Below, one piece after another: positions 26,519 through 35,465 of a stretch of DNA of 64,000 bases. The DNA lies in NCBI RefSeq assembly GCF_900141995.1, contig NZ_FQZA01000001.1:523538-587537 (forward strand), written 5' to 3'. Both the position numbers and the translations under genes were made by a program. The notes beneath the pieces were generated by a model. That model saw only the letters and a list, made by a program, of their open reading frames with translations. It searched no databases and was not told where the DNA came from. Positions within the stretch are counted from its first letter, which is position 1, and each line of letters begins with the position of its first letter. The stretch is from Palleronia salina. Lineage in GTDB: Bacteria; Pseudomonadota; Alphaproteobacteria; Rhodobacterales; Rhodobacteraceae.

Positions 26519-29290
26519 TTATTCCGCCCAGCCCGCAAGGCAATCCTCGATGATGCGTGCGGCGCTGTCCTGCAACGTCACCAGCTCTCGCCCGGCCTCC
26601 GCGCGGCTGTCTTTCCCCAGCGCGCGCAGGATCAGCGCCTCGCCGGAGCTGCCGGTCGTCTCGGCATCGGGCGCGGCGGGGCCCAGCAGCCTTGCCGCCA
26701 TGCGAAACGCCGACAGGGTGGCGTGGGCCGCCAGCAGGGCGTCCGCCGGGTCGTGCGGAATCAGCCCGGCGGCGCGGCCCGCCTGCACCTGTCCCGCCAC
26801 GTCGCGACCGCCAGCGCCGGACAGCAGGCCAAGCGCCGTCGCCAGCAGCTCGATATCCTGCAACCCGCCCGGGCCATCCTTTGCCTCCCACGCCGCGCGG
26901 GGGCGGGCGTCGTGCAGGCGGCGGCGCATTTCGGACACGTCACGCGCGACATCGGCCCGGGCGTGATCCTGCGCCAGCACCGCGTCGCGCACCTCGTCGA
27001 CGGCGCGGCACAGGGGCTCGGGGCCCGCCAGAGGCGTCGCGCGGGTCAGCGCCAGGTGCTCCCACGTCCAGGCCTCGTCGCGCTGGTAATTGCGGAAGGA
27101 CGCCAGCGACACGGCCACCGGCCCCTGACGCCCCGAGGGCCGCAGCCGCATGTCGACCTCGTAAAGCCGCCCCTGCGCCATGGGCGCCTGCAGCGCGGTC
27201 ACCAGCGCCTGGGTCAGCCGCGTGTAGTAAACCCGCGCGCCCAGGGGGCGCCGCCCGTCCGAGGACTCCTGCCCGTCGGCATCGTAGATCACGATCAGGT
27301 CCAGGTCCGAGCGCGCGTTCAACGCCCCGGCCCCCACCGACCCCATGCCCAGCACCATGGCCCCGCGCCCCGGCGGCGCGCCGTGGCGGGTGGCGAAATC
27401 GGCGATCACCACCGGCCAGATCTGTGCCACGACCGCGCGGGCCAGGTCGGTGTATTGCCGCTGCGCCTCGGCCCCGTCGATGAGACCGCGCAGGTGATGC
27501 ACACCCACCCGGAAATGCCAGTCGCGCGCCCAGGCCCGCGCTGCGTCGAGCCGTTCCTCGTAATCGTCGGCCTCGGTCAGCGCGCGGGCCAGCGCGGTCT
27601 CCAGCGCGGCCTGCCCCGGCCAGTCGGCGAAGAACGCCCCGCCGATCACCGCGTCGAGCACCGAGGAGTTCTGCGACAGATACCCGGCGAGGTCGGGCGT
27701 CGTGCCGGCGATGTCGGCGATCAGGTCGATCAGCTGCGGGTTGGCCTCGAAGAGCGAGAACAGCTGCACGCCAGCCGGCAGGCCCCGCAGGAAATCGTCG
27801 AACCGCGCCAGCGCCTGGTCGGGCCGTGCGCTGCCCAGCAGGCGGCGCAGCAGCGCCGGCTTGATCCGGTCGAAGATGTCCAGCGCGCGTTCCGAGCGCA
27901 GGGCCGGCAGACCGCGCCAGGCCTCCATCATCTCTTCCTGCTGCGCGCTCAGCTCGGGCATCTGCGCCACGGCGCGGTCGTCGCCGGCAAAGAAGCCCTC
28001 GGTCAGCTCGGACACGCGGTGCAGCCGGTCGCGCAGCTCGCCCCGCAGCGCGTCCACGTCGCGGTCCATCATCGCGGCCAGGCGGTGAAAGCCCTCGTCG
28101 CTATCGGGCAGCGCGTGGGTCTGCGCGTCGGCGACCATCTGGAGCCGGTGTTCGACCGTGCGGTGGAAGCGGTAGTGCCCGGTCAACTCGTCCGCGATCT
28201 CGGACGGGATCCAGCCCGCGTCGACCAGCCGCGCCAATCCTTCGAGCGTGCCGCGCACCCGCAGCGACGGATCGCGCCCCCCCGCGATGATCTGCCGGGT
28301 CTGGGTGAAGAACTCGATCTCGCGGATCCCGCCACGGCCCAGCTTCATGTCGTGCCCGGGCAGCGTGATCGGCCCGCCCAGCCCCTTGTGGTCGCGGATG
28401 CGCAGGCGCATGTCGTGGGCGTCCTGGATCGCGGCGAAGTCCAGGTGCCGCCGCCACACGAAGGGGCGCAGCCGGTCGAGATACCCCTGCCCCGCGACGA
28501 GATCGCCCGCGCAGGGACGCGCCTTGATATGGGCCGCCCGCTCCCAGGTGCGGCCGAGCGACTCGTAGTACCGCTCGGCCCGCGACATGGCCATGGCCAC
28601 GGGCGTGACGCTGGGATCGGGGCGCAGCCGCAGGTCGGTGCGAAAGACGTACCCTTCGGCGGTCTGCTCGCTCAGCAGCTTGCAGGCGGCGCGGGTCGCC
28701 CGGACGAAGCCCGCCCGCGCGTCTGGGATGTCGTCGCGCGCGAAACGGTCGTCGTCGAACAGAACGATAAGGTCGATATCGCTGGAATAATTCAGCTCGA
28801 ACGCGCCCTGCTTGCCCATGGCCAGCGCCGTGAGCCCGCCCGCAGTCTCGACATCCGCCTCCATCAAGCCGGGCAGCTTGCCCCGGTCGATCAGGCGGCC
28901 GACCTCGCTGCTGAGCGCCAGGTGCGTCGCCCGATCGGCCATGCGCGTGAGCGCGCCGGTCACGTCCTCGAGGCTCCAGATCCCGCCGATATCCGCGAGC
29001 GCGGCAATCAGCGCCACCCGCCGCTTGGCCACCCGCAACGCGACGGACAGGTCACCGTCGATGGCGGCCAGCGTCTGGTCGAGCGCGGCCTCGGGGCTGC
29101 CCGCCAGCGTCGCGCGCAGCCACTCGGCCTCGCGCGTCATCAGCCCCCACAGGTACGGGCTGCAGCCCGCCGTGCCGGACAGAAGGTCCCGCAGCACCGG
29201 CGCCTGGTCGTCGAACAGCGCCGCGGCCTCGGCGGCGCGGTCGGTGTCGTAGGGGCGGGGCTGTCGGGACAGGCGGCTGGCGAAATCCAT
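26519..29290 (-). CDS. glnE: Bifunctional glutamine synthetase adenylyltransferase/adenylyl-removing enzyme
   Basis: GlnE adenylylates glutamine synthetase when nitrogen is ample and removes the AMP when it is scarce. The product is 923 aa, in the family range. Two nucleotidyltransferase domains are visible: the removase half with ELNYSSDIDLIVLFD (Asp171, Asp173) and the transferase half with SVGAGALNARSDLDLIVIYD (Asp662, Asp664). A GlnD-like helical linker lies between. The frame is open for a further 880 bp upstream, but MDFASRLSRQP at 29290 is where the family begins. Confidence 0.95.
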   Translation of the reverse strand: MDFASRLSRQPRPYDTDRAAEAAALFDDQAPVLRDLLSGTAGCSPYLWGLMTREAEWLRATLAGSPEAALDQTLAAIDGDLSVALRVAKRRVALIAALADIGGIWSLEDVTGALTRMADRATHLALSSEVGRLIDRGKLPGLMEADVETAGGLTALAMGKQGAFELNYSSDIDLIVLFDDDRFARDDIPDARAGFVRATRAACKLLSEQTAEGYVFRTDLRLRPDPSVTPVAMAMSRAERYYESLGRTWERAAHIKARPCAGDLVAGQGYLDRLRPFVWRRHLDFAAIQDAHDMRLRIRDHKGLGGPITLPGHDMKLGRGGIREIEFFTQTRQIIAGGRDPSLRVRGTLEGLARLVDAGWIPSEIADELTGHYRFHRTVEHRLQMVADAQTHALPDSDEGFHRLAAMMDRDVDALRGELRDRLHRVSELTEGFFAGDDRAVAQMPELSAQQEEMMEAWRGLPALRSERALDIFDRIKPALLRRLLGSARPDQALARFDDFLRGLPAGVQLFSLFEANPQLIDLIADIAGTTPDLAGYLSQNSSVLDAVIGGAFFADWPGQAALETALARALTEADDYEERLDAARAWARDWHFRVGVHHLRGLIDGAEAQRQYTDLARAVVAQIWPVVIADFATRHGAPPGRGAMVLGMGSVGAGALNARSDLDLIVIYDADGQESSDGRRPLGARVYYTRLTQALVTALQAPMAQGRLYEVDMRLRPSGRQGPVAVSLASFRNYQRDEAWTWEHLALTRATPLAGPEPLCRAVDEVRDAVLAQDHARADVARDVSEMRRRLHDARPRAAWEAKDGPGGLQDIELLATALGLLSGAGGRDVAGQVQAGRAAGLIPHDPADALLAAHATLSAFRMAARLLGPAAPDAETTGSSGEALILRALGKDSRAEAGRELVTLQDSAARIIEDCLAGWAE

Positions 29291-29369
29291 GGGGCGACCG
29301 TGACGCTGCCCGGCCGGAATGGTCAAGCACCCTTGCGGCCCGTGCGGCCTGCTGGCACCACTTGGCGCC

Positions 29370-29855
29370 ATGAGCAAAAGCCTGAAACGCGTGATGCGCG
29401 CACTGTCCGATGCCGGTCTCGACGTCACCCCGACCGAGGCCACGACCCAGACCCGCACCGCGGCCGAGGCCGCCGCCGCGCTGGGGGTCGAAACCGACCA
29501 GATCGGCAAATCCATCATCTTCCGCGCCGAGGACAGCGACCGGGCCGTCCTGTTCCTGACCGCGGGCGGCAACAGGGTGGATCCGGACCGCGCCGCTGCC
29601 CTGGTGGGCGAGCCGCTGGGCAAGGCCGATGCGGCGCTGATCCGCGCGCAGACGGGCTTCGCCATCGGTGGGGTCGCGCCCGTGGGCCACCTGTCGCCCT
29701 GCCCGGCCTTTCTGGACCGCCGGTTGCTGGATTTCGACGTGATCTGGTGCGCCGCCGGCACCCCGCGCCACAATTTCCCCATTGCGCCGGGTGTCCTGGT
29801 CGAAAAATTCGGCCTGCAAGTGGCTGATTTCGCGGGTCCTTCACCGGAAATGTAA
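29370..29855 (+). CDS. YbaK/EbsC-family aminoacyl-tRNA deacylase
   Basis: This is a 161-aa trans-editing protein of the YbaK/ProX fold, which hydrolyses mischarged tRNAs such as Cys-tRNA(Pro) or Ala-tRNA(Pro). Conserved features are QIGKSIIFRAE with the catalytic Lys, the GGNRVD loop and the GFAIGGVAPVGH glycine-rich segment. The exact tRNA is not clear from sequence. It is divergent from glnE with an 80-bp gap. Confidence 0.85.
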   Translation: MSKSLKRVMRALSDAGLDVTPTEATTQTRTAAEAAAALGVETDQIGKSIIFRAEDSDRAVLFLTAGGNRVDPDRAAALVGEPLGKADAALIRAQTGFAIGGVAPVGHLSPCPAFLDRRLLDFDVIWCAAGTPRHNFPIAPGVLVEKFGLQVADFAGPSPEM

Positions 29856-29927
29856 ATTGTTTTCACATGGACCCTTGCAGGGTCGACCCCGGATGCGCAT
29901 CTGGAGTGATGTGAAAGGAATTTACAT
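29850..29927. promoter_or_regulatory. Pair of 19-bp inverted sites upstream of the DUF2852 gene
   Basis: The arm at 29850-29868, read on the minus strand, is ATGTGAAAACAATTTACAT. The arm at 29909-29927 on the plus strand differs at two central bases (GG for AC). Each arm is itself near-palindromic (TGTGAA, five bases, TTTACA). Centres are 59 bp apart. Between them lies a small hairpin GACCCT-TGC-AGGGTC (29870-29884). The AT-rich arms stand out in this GC-rich sequence. The likely reading is two sites for one dimeric regulator. Confidence 0.6.
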
Positions 29928-29956
29928 TCACGGCAATTCGGAAAGGACCGAAGACA

Positions 29957-30367
29957 ATGACCACATTCGCAGACGTCCCGCAGCAGACCGGCAGTTACCT
30001 GTCGCGCACCGAAGCCTGGCTCGACGCCCGCGGCAAGGGCGCCTGGATTGCGGCCATGGTGCTGGGTTTCATCCTGTTCTGGCCCGTGGGCCTCGCGCTG
30101 CTGGCGTTCATGCTGTTCCGCGGCAAGTTCCAGGGCGGCGGCTGCGCCACGCGCCGGGCCCGGTTCACCGCGCACGGGTCGAGCGGGAACGCCGCGTTCG
30201 ACGCCTACCGGACCGAGACGCTGCGCCGGCTGGAAGACGAGCAGGAGGCCTTCGAGAAGTTCCTCAAGCGCCTGCGCGAAGCGAAGGACAAGGCCGAGTT
30301 CGACCAGTTCATGGACGAACGCGCCAAGAAGCGCGACAACGACCAGCGTGAATCGGAAGACGCATGA
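29957..30367 (+). CDS. DUF2852 membrane protein
   Basis: This is a 136-aa protein with one membrane segment (about 29-54, AWIAAMVLGFILFWPVGLALLAFML) followed by a Gly/Cys stretch (GGGCATRRAR). The C-terminal half (about 80-136) is a charged, probably coiled-coil region ending in a Lys/Arg/Asp-rich tail. This matches DUF2852, a family of unknown function common in alphaproteobacteria. The paired 19-bp sites upstream suggest dedicated regulation. The RDD gene follows. Confidence 0.8.
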   Translation: MTTFADVPQQTGSYLSRTEAWLDARGKGAWIAAMVLGFILFWPVGLALLAFMLFRGKFQGGGCATRRARFTAHGSSGNAAFDAYRTETLRRLEDEQEAFEKFLKRLREAKDKAEFDQFMDERAKKRDNDQRESEDA

Positions 30368-30391
30368 CCCCGATCACCCAGACAAGCGACA

Positions 30392-30411
30392 CCGCCCCCC
30401 TCGAGGGGCGG
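30392..30411 (+). promoter_or_regulatory. Intercistronic hairpin before the RDD gene
   Basis: CCGCCCC and GGGGCGG pair around a 6-base loop in the 65-bp gap between the DUF2852 stop and the RDD ATG. GAAGGA, the RDD ribosome site, lies 9 bases beyond. It could tune relative expression or message stability. Confidence 0.4.
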
Positions 30412-30432
30412 CGCCCCGTTGAAGGACCCGAC

Positions 30433-30876
30433 ATGACGCCCCATCCCGGCCTGCCCGACCCGGACCTGCACGACGCGTTCTACGCGGGCGTGCCGACCAA
30501 GCGCGCCCTGGCGTGGCTGGTGGATATCTGCGCGATCTTCGCGCTGTCGCTGGTCCTGACGCCGCTGACGCTGTTCACCTCGATCTTCTACTTCCCGTTC
30601 TTCGCGGCCTGCGTCGGCTTCGCCTATCGCACGGCAACCCTCGCACGCGGATCGGCGACCTGGGGCATGCGCCTCATGGCGATCGAGATCCGTGACCATC
30701 GCGGCCTTCCCTTGGACCTGACCGCGGCATTTCTTCACACGGCCGGCTACGCGGCCTCGATGGCGGTCTTCCCGCTGCAGCTGGTCTCGGGCGTGATGAT
30801 GCTGGCCACCCCCCGGGCGCAGGGTCTGACCGACCACGTGATCGGCACGGCGGCGATCAATCGCGCGGCGGGCTGA
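30433..30876 (+). CDS. RDD-family membrane protein
   Basis: This is a 147-aa protein with three hydrophobic segments and the RDD signature pattern (KRALAWLVDICAIF early, a GSATWGMRLMAIEIRD loop and a terminal GLTDHVIGTAAINR). The function is unknown; some RDD proteins are Na+/H+ antiporters. The frame is open back to an ATG at 30364 that overlaps the DUF2852 stop, but the ATG at 30433 has GAAGGA six bases upstream and begins at the family's usual N-terminus. Confidence 0.8.
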   Translation: MTPHPGLPDPDLHDAFYAGVPTKRALAWLVDICAIFALSLVLTPLTLFTSIFYFPFFAACVGFAYRTATLARGSATWGMRLMAIEIRDHRGLPLDLTAAFLHTAGYAASMAVFPLQLVSGVMMLATPRAQGLTDHVIGTAAINRAAG

Positions 30877-30901
30877 GCGGAAAACGCGACCACGGCGGGG
30901 C

Positions 30902-30930
30902 TTGGCGTGCAGATGATGCGTTGCTAGGCT
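30902..30930 (+). promoter_or_regulatory. Possible sigma-70-type promoter of bpt
   Basis: TTGGCG (30902-30907), a 17-base spacer and TAGGCT (30925-30930) lie 26 bp before the bpt ATG. Confidence 0.4.
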
Positions 30931-30955
30931 CTGGTTCGTCTGCCCAGGGGATCGC

Positions 30956-31789
30956 ATGCGTCATTCGTTACCACTTGCGCCGCAATTCTACGTGACGGCG
31001 CCCCAGAGCTGTCCGTATCTGCCGGGCCGCATGGAGCGTAAGCTGTTCACGTCCCTGCAGGGCGACGAGGCGCAATTGCTGAACGACAGCCTGTCGAAAC
31101 AGGGCTTCCGCCGGTCGCAGAACGTGCTCTACCGGCCCAGCTGCGCCGAATGCTCGGCCTGCCTGTCGGCGCGGATCCGGGTGGCGGATTTCAAGCCATC
31201 GCGCACCCAGCGCCGGGTTCTCAAGCGCAATGCGCATCTGAGCCGCCGGGCCAACGCACCCTGGGCGACCGAAGATCAATACGCTTTGTTCCGCCGTTAT
31301 CTGGACAGCCGCCACGCCGATGGCGGCATGGCCGACATGGATATCTTCGAATTCGCGGCGATGATCGAGGAGACGCCCATTCGCAGCCGCGTGGTGGAAT
31401 ACGCCGCGACCGACGCGAATGACGGCAGCTCGGACCTTGCAGCCGTATGCCTGACCGACGTGCTCGATGACGGGCTGTCCATGGTCTATTCGTTCTTCGA
31501 CCCGGACCTGGCGGGCGACTCGTTGGGGACCTTCGCGATCCTCGACCACGTGGAGATCGCGCGCGAGGCCGGCCTGCCCTATGTCTACCTGGGCTACTGG
31601 GTGCCGGGCAGCCCCAAGATGGGCTACAAGGCCAAGTTCGACGCGCTGGAGGTCTATGCCGACCGGCGCTGGCAGACGCTGACCTCGCCCGAGGCGTTCT
31701 CGGCCAAGACCCAGCCCCTGTCGACCGATCCCATCGCCGAACAGGTGGCCCGGATCGACTTGCCCGACACGATGAACGGGCGCGACTGA
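30956..31789 (+). CDS. bpt: Aspartate/glutamate leucyltransferase (Bpt; arginyltransferase family)
   Basis: This cytosolic enzyme moves leucine from Leu-tRNA to proteins beginning with Asp or Glu and marks them for ClpAP degradation (N-degron pathway). The N-terminal Cys-rich part ([15 protein letters not shown], then [13 protein letters not shown]) and the C-terminal GNAT-like part ([39 protein letters not shown]) match the ATE1/Bpt family, 277 aa. Bacterial members are usually Bpt, not true arginyltransferases, and that is the basis for the name. Confidence 0.9.
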   Translation: MRHSLPLAPQFYVTAPQSCPYLPGRMERKLFTSLQGDEAQLLNDSLSKQGFRRSQNVLYRPSCAECSACLSARIRVADFKPSRTQRRVLKRNAHLSRRANAPWATEDQYALFRRYLDSRHADGGMADMDIFEFAAMIEETPIRSRVVEYAATDANDGSSDLAAVCLTDVLDDGLSMVYSFFDPDLAGDSLGTFAILDHVEIAREAGLPYVYLGYWVPGSPKMGYKAKFDALEVYADRRWQTLTSPEAFSAKTQPLSTDPIAEQVARIDLPDTMNGRD

Positions 31790-31879
31790 CGACCCTGCTC
31801 GCGTTCCGCGCGGGCGGCCGTCAAGGCAGCCTCGGCTTTCCATCCGGGCGATCGTCTGCGGACGGCAGATGGCCGGATC

Positions 31880-31902
31880 GGAGTATTTGAAGACCAGTGA
31901 TG
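31880..31902 (+). repeat. Dispersed repeat, family A, copy 5
   Basis: GGAGTATTT, GAA, GACCAGTGATG. Identical to copy 2. It lies between the convergent bpt and TRAP large-subunit genes. The rest of the 285-bp gap holds the hairpin at 31998 and nothing else I can name. Confidence 0.8.
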
Positions 31903-31984
31903 TGGCGGGGCGCGCCCCTGGACAGACGCGGTCCCCGCTGTTCGTACGGACAGGTCCGGTTCGCTGGCGTCGGCATCTTTCAGT

Positions 31985-32030
31985 GCCGCAAAAGGAAGGG
32001 GGCGCGCCGGAATTTCTCCGGCGCGCCCCC
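31985..32030 (-). terminator. Terminator of the TRAP operon
   Basis: A perfect 14-bp stem (GGGGGCGCGCCGGA at 31998-32011, partner at 32017-32030, 5-base loop) is followed on the minus strand by CCTTCCTTTTGC. It lies 45 bases past the dctM stop. The stem could also act on the plus strand. Confidence 0.8.
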
Positions 32031-32074
32031 TGTCTTTCGGAGATCGGGGGCCGCGCAAGGCGCGGCCACCGGGA

Positions 32075-34429
32075 TCAGTTCGGGAACAGCGACGGCACCA
32101 GCGTGACGATGCCCGGGAAGGTCCAGAGCAGCGCCAGGCCGATCACCTGGATCAGCACGAAGGGCAGCACGCCACGGTAGATGTGGCCCGTCGTGACCTC
32201 CTTCGGTGCAACGCCGCGCAGGTAGAACAGCGCGAACCCGAAGGGCGGCGTCAGGAAGCTGGTCTGAAGGTTCACCGCGATCATGATCGTCACCCATTTC
32301 GGGTCCATGGTGCCGCCGTAGATGACGGGGCCCACGATGGGGATGACGATGTAGATGATCTCGAGGAAGTCCAGCACGAAGCCCAGGAAGAACAGCACCA
32401 GCATCACGATCAGGAAGACGACCATCTCGTTGTCGAAGCTGCGCAGGAACTGCTGAATATAGTGCTCGCCCCCGTAGGAGATCACCACCAGGTTCAGCAG
32501 CTGCGAGCCGATGAGGATGGTGAACACCATCGACGTGACCTTCGCCGTCTCGCGCACCACGGCCGGCAGCACGCCGCCGAACCACAGCACCGCGCAGGCG
32601 TAGAGCATCCCGAAGATCGCGAAGAGATACGCGGCCTGCGCCAGGATGTAGGCCGTCCAGGTTTCGAACCCGGCATCGCCCACGTTGACGCGCAGATCGA
32701 AATTCACCCCGATCAGGATCATCAGCACGATGGCATAGGTCGTCCACAGGATGATGCGGCCGGATTTCCCGTCCTCCTGCAGCCGGCGATAGGCCGCCAG
32801 CATGATGGCCCCGCCCGCCCCCAGCGCGGCGGCCGGGGTCGGGTTGGTGATGCCCCCCAGGATCGAGCCAAGCACCGCGATGATCAGCACCAGCGGCGGG
32901 AAGACCACGCGCACCAGGTCGTTCTTGCCCAAAAGGCCCGCGGCGCCCTTGAGGCCGTAGAGGACCAGCAGGAGCGGCAGCAGGACGATCAGGAAGGTCA
33001 CGCCCGGCGTCGTCGTGGGGGCCACGAAGACCAGGTCGCACAGGGCGATCAGCACCAGACCCAGCGCACCCACGGCCAGCGGACGGTGGTCCGCGGTGGG
33101 CGCCACGCCCCGTGCCAGGGCCAGCACGAGACCCGCCAGCAGAAGGCCGATGGCAATGCCGGTGCCCATGGGGGCGAGATCGGCCATGCGCGCGGCTTCG
33201 GCGGCGGCGGCTTCTTCGTCGGTCGGCGCCGCGGTCTCGGTCGCGGTGGAACTGGCCTCGGAGATGGCCGCCTGTTCGGCGACCGCGCGGTCCCACGCGT
33301 CCTGGCCGTGCAGCTCGATCATCGAGGCCTGGCACTGCTCGGAGACGTTGGTGCGCAGCGATGCCGAGGCCGTCGTGTCCTGCGTCGGATCACCGAGGGT
33401 CTGGGTGCCGATGATCCCTGCCCCGCTGAGCACGAAAAGCCCGACGATCAGCGCGACGGGCACGCCCAGGAACCAGGTCAGCGCCTCGTTGCGGGTGATG
33501 ATCTCGCCCGAGCCGCCGTCGACCACGACCGGCGGCGCCTTGCGCGGGTTCAGGACGGCATAGCCGAAGGCGTAGGCGCCGTAGAGGAACGCCAGGAAGA
33601 TGCCCGGCAGCAGCGCGGCCTGGAACAGGGTGCCGACCGAAACCACGGCCGCCTCGCCCAGCAGGGTCAGCGCGTCGCGGCAGCCCAGCGCCTGGGCCCG
33701 CGCCTCTTGCGCGGTGGCGTAGAGGTCCCCCGCGAGCGTGCCCAGCAGCACGATGACGATGGAAGGCGGGATGATCTGGCCCAGGGTCCCCGACGCCGCG
33801 ATGACGCCCGTCGCCAGTTCCGGCGAGTAGTTGTTGCGCAGCATTGTGGGCAGCGACAGCAGGCCCATGGTCACCACGGTCGCGCCGACGATGCCGGTCG
33901 AGGCCGCCAGGAACGCTCCCACGACGACCACCGAAACGGCGAGACCGCCGGGCAGCGGGCCGAAGACCCGCGCCATGGTGGTCAGCAGGTCGTTGGCAAT
34001 GCGCGAGCGTTCCAGCGTGATGCCCATCAGGACGAACATCAGCACCGCCAGCAGCGTCTCGATCGACTGGCCCGCCAGCACGCGTTCGTTGATGCGGTTC
34101 ACCACGAAGGACAGGTTGCGGTCCATGGCGACTTCCCAGCCTTGCGGGAAGATCGCCTCGTTCACCCGTGGCAGGTCGGGGTATCGGAAGGTCGAGATGG
34201 CATCGCGGGCGACCCCCTCGGCCACCAGCGCGGTATACTCGGCCGAGCTGGTATCGATGGCCTGGTGGATGAGCAGGCCCGCGTTGTCGAGCACCGCGAC
34301 GATACCGAAGGAAATGACACCCGCGCCGCCGATGGCGAAGGCCACCGGGAAGCCCGAGAGGATCCCGCCGAATAGGCACAGGAAGGTGATGATCAGGGCG
34401 ACTTCGACCCCGTCCAGACCGAATGGCAT
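32075..34429 (-). CDS. TRAP transporter large permease (DctM-like), enlarged
   Basis: This is the ion-driven carrier subunit of a TRAP uptake system. Typical DctM blocks are visible at both ends: SGFPVAFAIGGAGV near the start, GATVVTMGLLSLPTMLRNNYSPELATGVIAASGTLGQIIPPS in the first half, and LGGITNPTPAAALGAGGA plus NLQTSFLTPPFGFALFYLRGV in the second. At 784 aa it is nearly twice the usual ~430. About 200 extra residues (roughly 300-505), with several membrane segments and an Ala/Glu-rich loop, separate the halves. The ATG follows the DctQ stop after one base. Confidence 0.9.
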   Translation of the reverse strand: MPFGLDGVEVALIITFLCLFGGILSGFPVAFAIGGAGVISFGIVAVLDNAGLLIHQAIDTSSAEYTALVAEGVARDAISTFRYPDLPRVNEAIFPQGWEVAMDRNLSFVVNRINERVLAGQSIETLLAVLMFVLMGITLERSRIANDLLTTMARVFGPLPGGLAVSVVVVGAFLAASTGIVGATVVTMGLLSLPTMLRNNYSPELATGVIAASGTLGQIIPPSIVIVLLGTLAGDLYATAQEARAQALGCRDALTLLGEAAVVSVGTLFQAALLPGIFLAFLYGAYAFGYAVLNPRKAPPVVVDGGSGEIITRNEALTWFLGVPVALIVGLFVLSGAGIIGTQTLGDPTQDTTASASLRTNVSEQCQASMIELHGQDAWDRAVAEQAAISEASSTATETAAPTDEEAAAAEAARMADLAPMGTGIAIGLLLAGLVLALARGVAPTADHRPLAVGALGLVLIALCDLVFVAPTTTPGVTFLIVLLPLLLVLYGLKGAAGLLGKNDLVRVVFPPLVLIIAVLGSILGGITNPTPAAALGAGGAIMLAAYRRLQEDGKSGRIILWTTYAIVLMILIGVNFDLRVNVGDAGFETWTAYILAQAAYLFAIFGMLYACAVLWFGGVLPAVVRETAKVTSMVFTILIGSQLLNLVVISYGGEHYIQQFLRSFDNEMVVFLIVMLVLFFLGFVLDFLEIIYIVIPIVGPVIYGGTMDPKWVTIMIAVNLQTSFLTPPFGFALFYLRGVAPKEVTTGHIYRGVLPFVLIQVIGLALLWTFPGIVTLVPSLFPN

Positions 34430-34430
34430 C

Positions 34431-35345
34431 TTAGTTCGCTCCTGACTGGAGTTCTTTTTCAGTGGGGGGCGTGCCGGCGGTCGTGTCTTCCAGCACGTCG
34501 AGATCCAGGTACTTGTTTTCGCCCTCGGGGCCTTCGCGCAGCTCGGCGATGGCGCGCCAGATGACGGTCACCGCCTGCAGGAAGACCAGCGCGGCGAAGA
34601 GCACCAGCAGGATCTTGAAGAGGAAATAGGCCGAGAAGCCCTGCGGCGCGAAGCCGGTGGTCTCGACGTTCCAGCGCAGGATCTGCGAGCGCTGGATCAG
34701 GCGGTCGAGCGTATCCGACGCCGAGGGCGCGGGCACGATCAGGTGACGCCACATGAAGAACCAGCTGTAAAGCCAGATCAGCACGACGATGGGCACCATG
34801 AAGATGATGGCGCCGATGATGTCGATGATCCGCTTCGCGCGGTACGAGATCGCGGCATAGATGATGTCGACCCGCACGTGGCCGCGCTGGACGAAGGTGT
34901 AGGACACGCAGAGCGCCACGATCAGGGCGTTGTAGAACTTCAGCCCCTCGGCCCACCAGCTGATGTCGAAGGTGACCGACGTGCCGAAGCCCAGCGTGAT
35001 GCTGGAGGTCGCGAAGATCCGCTGTACGAAGACGATGACGATCTGTTGCAGCACCATGATGAGGCCCGCCCAGGCGACCACCCGGCCGAGCCCGTTGGAA
35101 ATCGCTTCGAGCGTGACCACCCCGGCCCAGAGCAGCCTTTGCCGCCAGATCCCGATCGCCGTCAGCACCAGCACGATGTCGAACACCACGAAGAAGAATT
35201 CGACCGATGCGCCGTAATAGATGAAGCGCACCAGCGCCTCGCGGTCGGCCCAGCCAAGCCACGATGCGGGATGCGTGATCGCATACAGAAAGTTGTAAAA
35301 GCCCAGCCCGACATTGCTGACGAACCAGACGAGCGCGTCCAACAT
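34431..35345 (-). CDS. TRAP transporter small permease (DctQ-like), enlarged
   Basis: This is the small membrane subunit that pairs with the large permease. At 304 aa it is longer than the usual 160-220. It has about six to seven hydrophobic segments, with a DctQ-like core near RGHVRVDIIYAAISYRAKRIIDIIGA. The extra N-terminal hairpin (1-100) has no counterpart in short DctQ proteins. The ATG at 35345 is preceded by a strong GGAGGAGGGG. The C-terminus is hydrophilic (LDVLEDTTAGTPPTE). Confidence 0.85.
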   Translation of the reverse strand: MLDALVWFVSNVGLGFYNFLYAITHPASWLGWADREALVRFIYYGASVEFFFVVFDIVLVLTAIGIWRQRLLWAGVVTLEAISNGLGRVVAWAGLIMVLQQIVIVFVQRIFATSSITLGFGTSVTFDISWWAEGLKFYNALIVALCVSYTFVQRGHVRVDIIYAAISYRAKRIIDIIGAIIFMVPIVVLIWLYSWFFMWRHLIVPAPSASDTLDRLIQRSQILRWNVETTGFAPQGFSAYFLFKILLVLFAALVFLQAVTVIWRAIAELREGPEGENKYLDLDVLEDTTAGTPPTEKELQSGAN

Positions 35346-35430
35346 TTTGCCCCTCCTCCAGCGCCCGGCCATGGTTGCCGGTTTCGCGGAAAGGCGCTGC
35401 CCCCGAACCATCGGGAGCAGCGCCGCGTCC

Positions 35431-35457
35431 AAAGATCCCGGGCCACGATGGCCCGGG
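35431..35457 (-). terminator. Intercistronic hairpin after the binding-protein gene
   Basis: CCCGGGCC (35437-35444) and GGCCCGGG (35450-35457) form an 8-bp stem with a 5-base loop, followed by ATCTTTGG on the minus strand. It lies 8 bases past the binding-protein stop and before the permease genes. Such hairpins often reduce read-through or protect the binding-protein message, giving more binding protein than permease. Confidence 0.6.
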
Positions 35458-35465
35458 CTCCGGTT

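Noticed and set aside
26519..30175. 1218-codon frame for GlnE
   Set aside because: The GlnE family begins at MDFASRLSRQP (29290). The extra 295 codons lie opposite the YbaK gene and have no similarity I can see.
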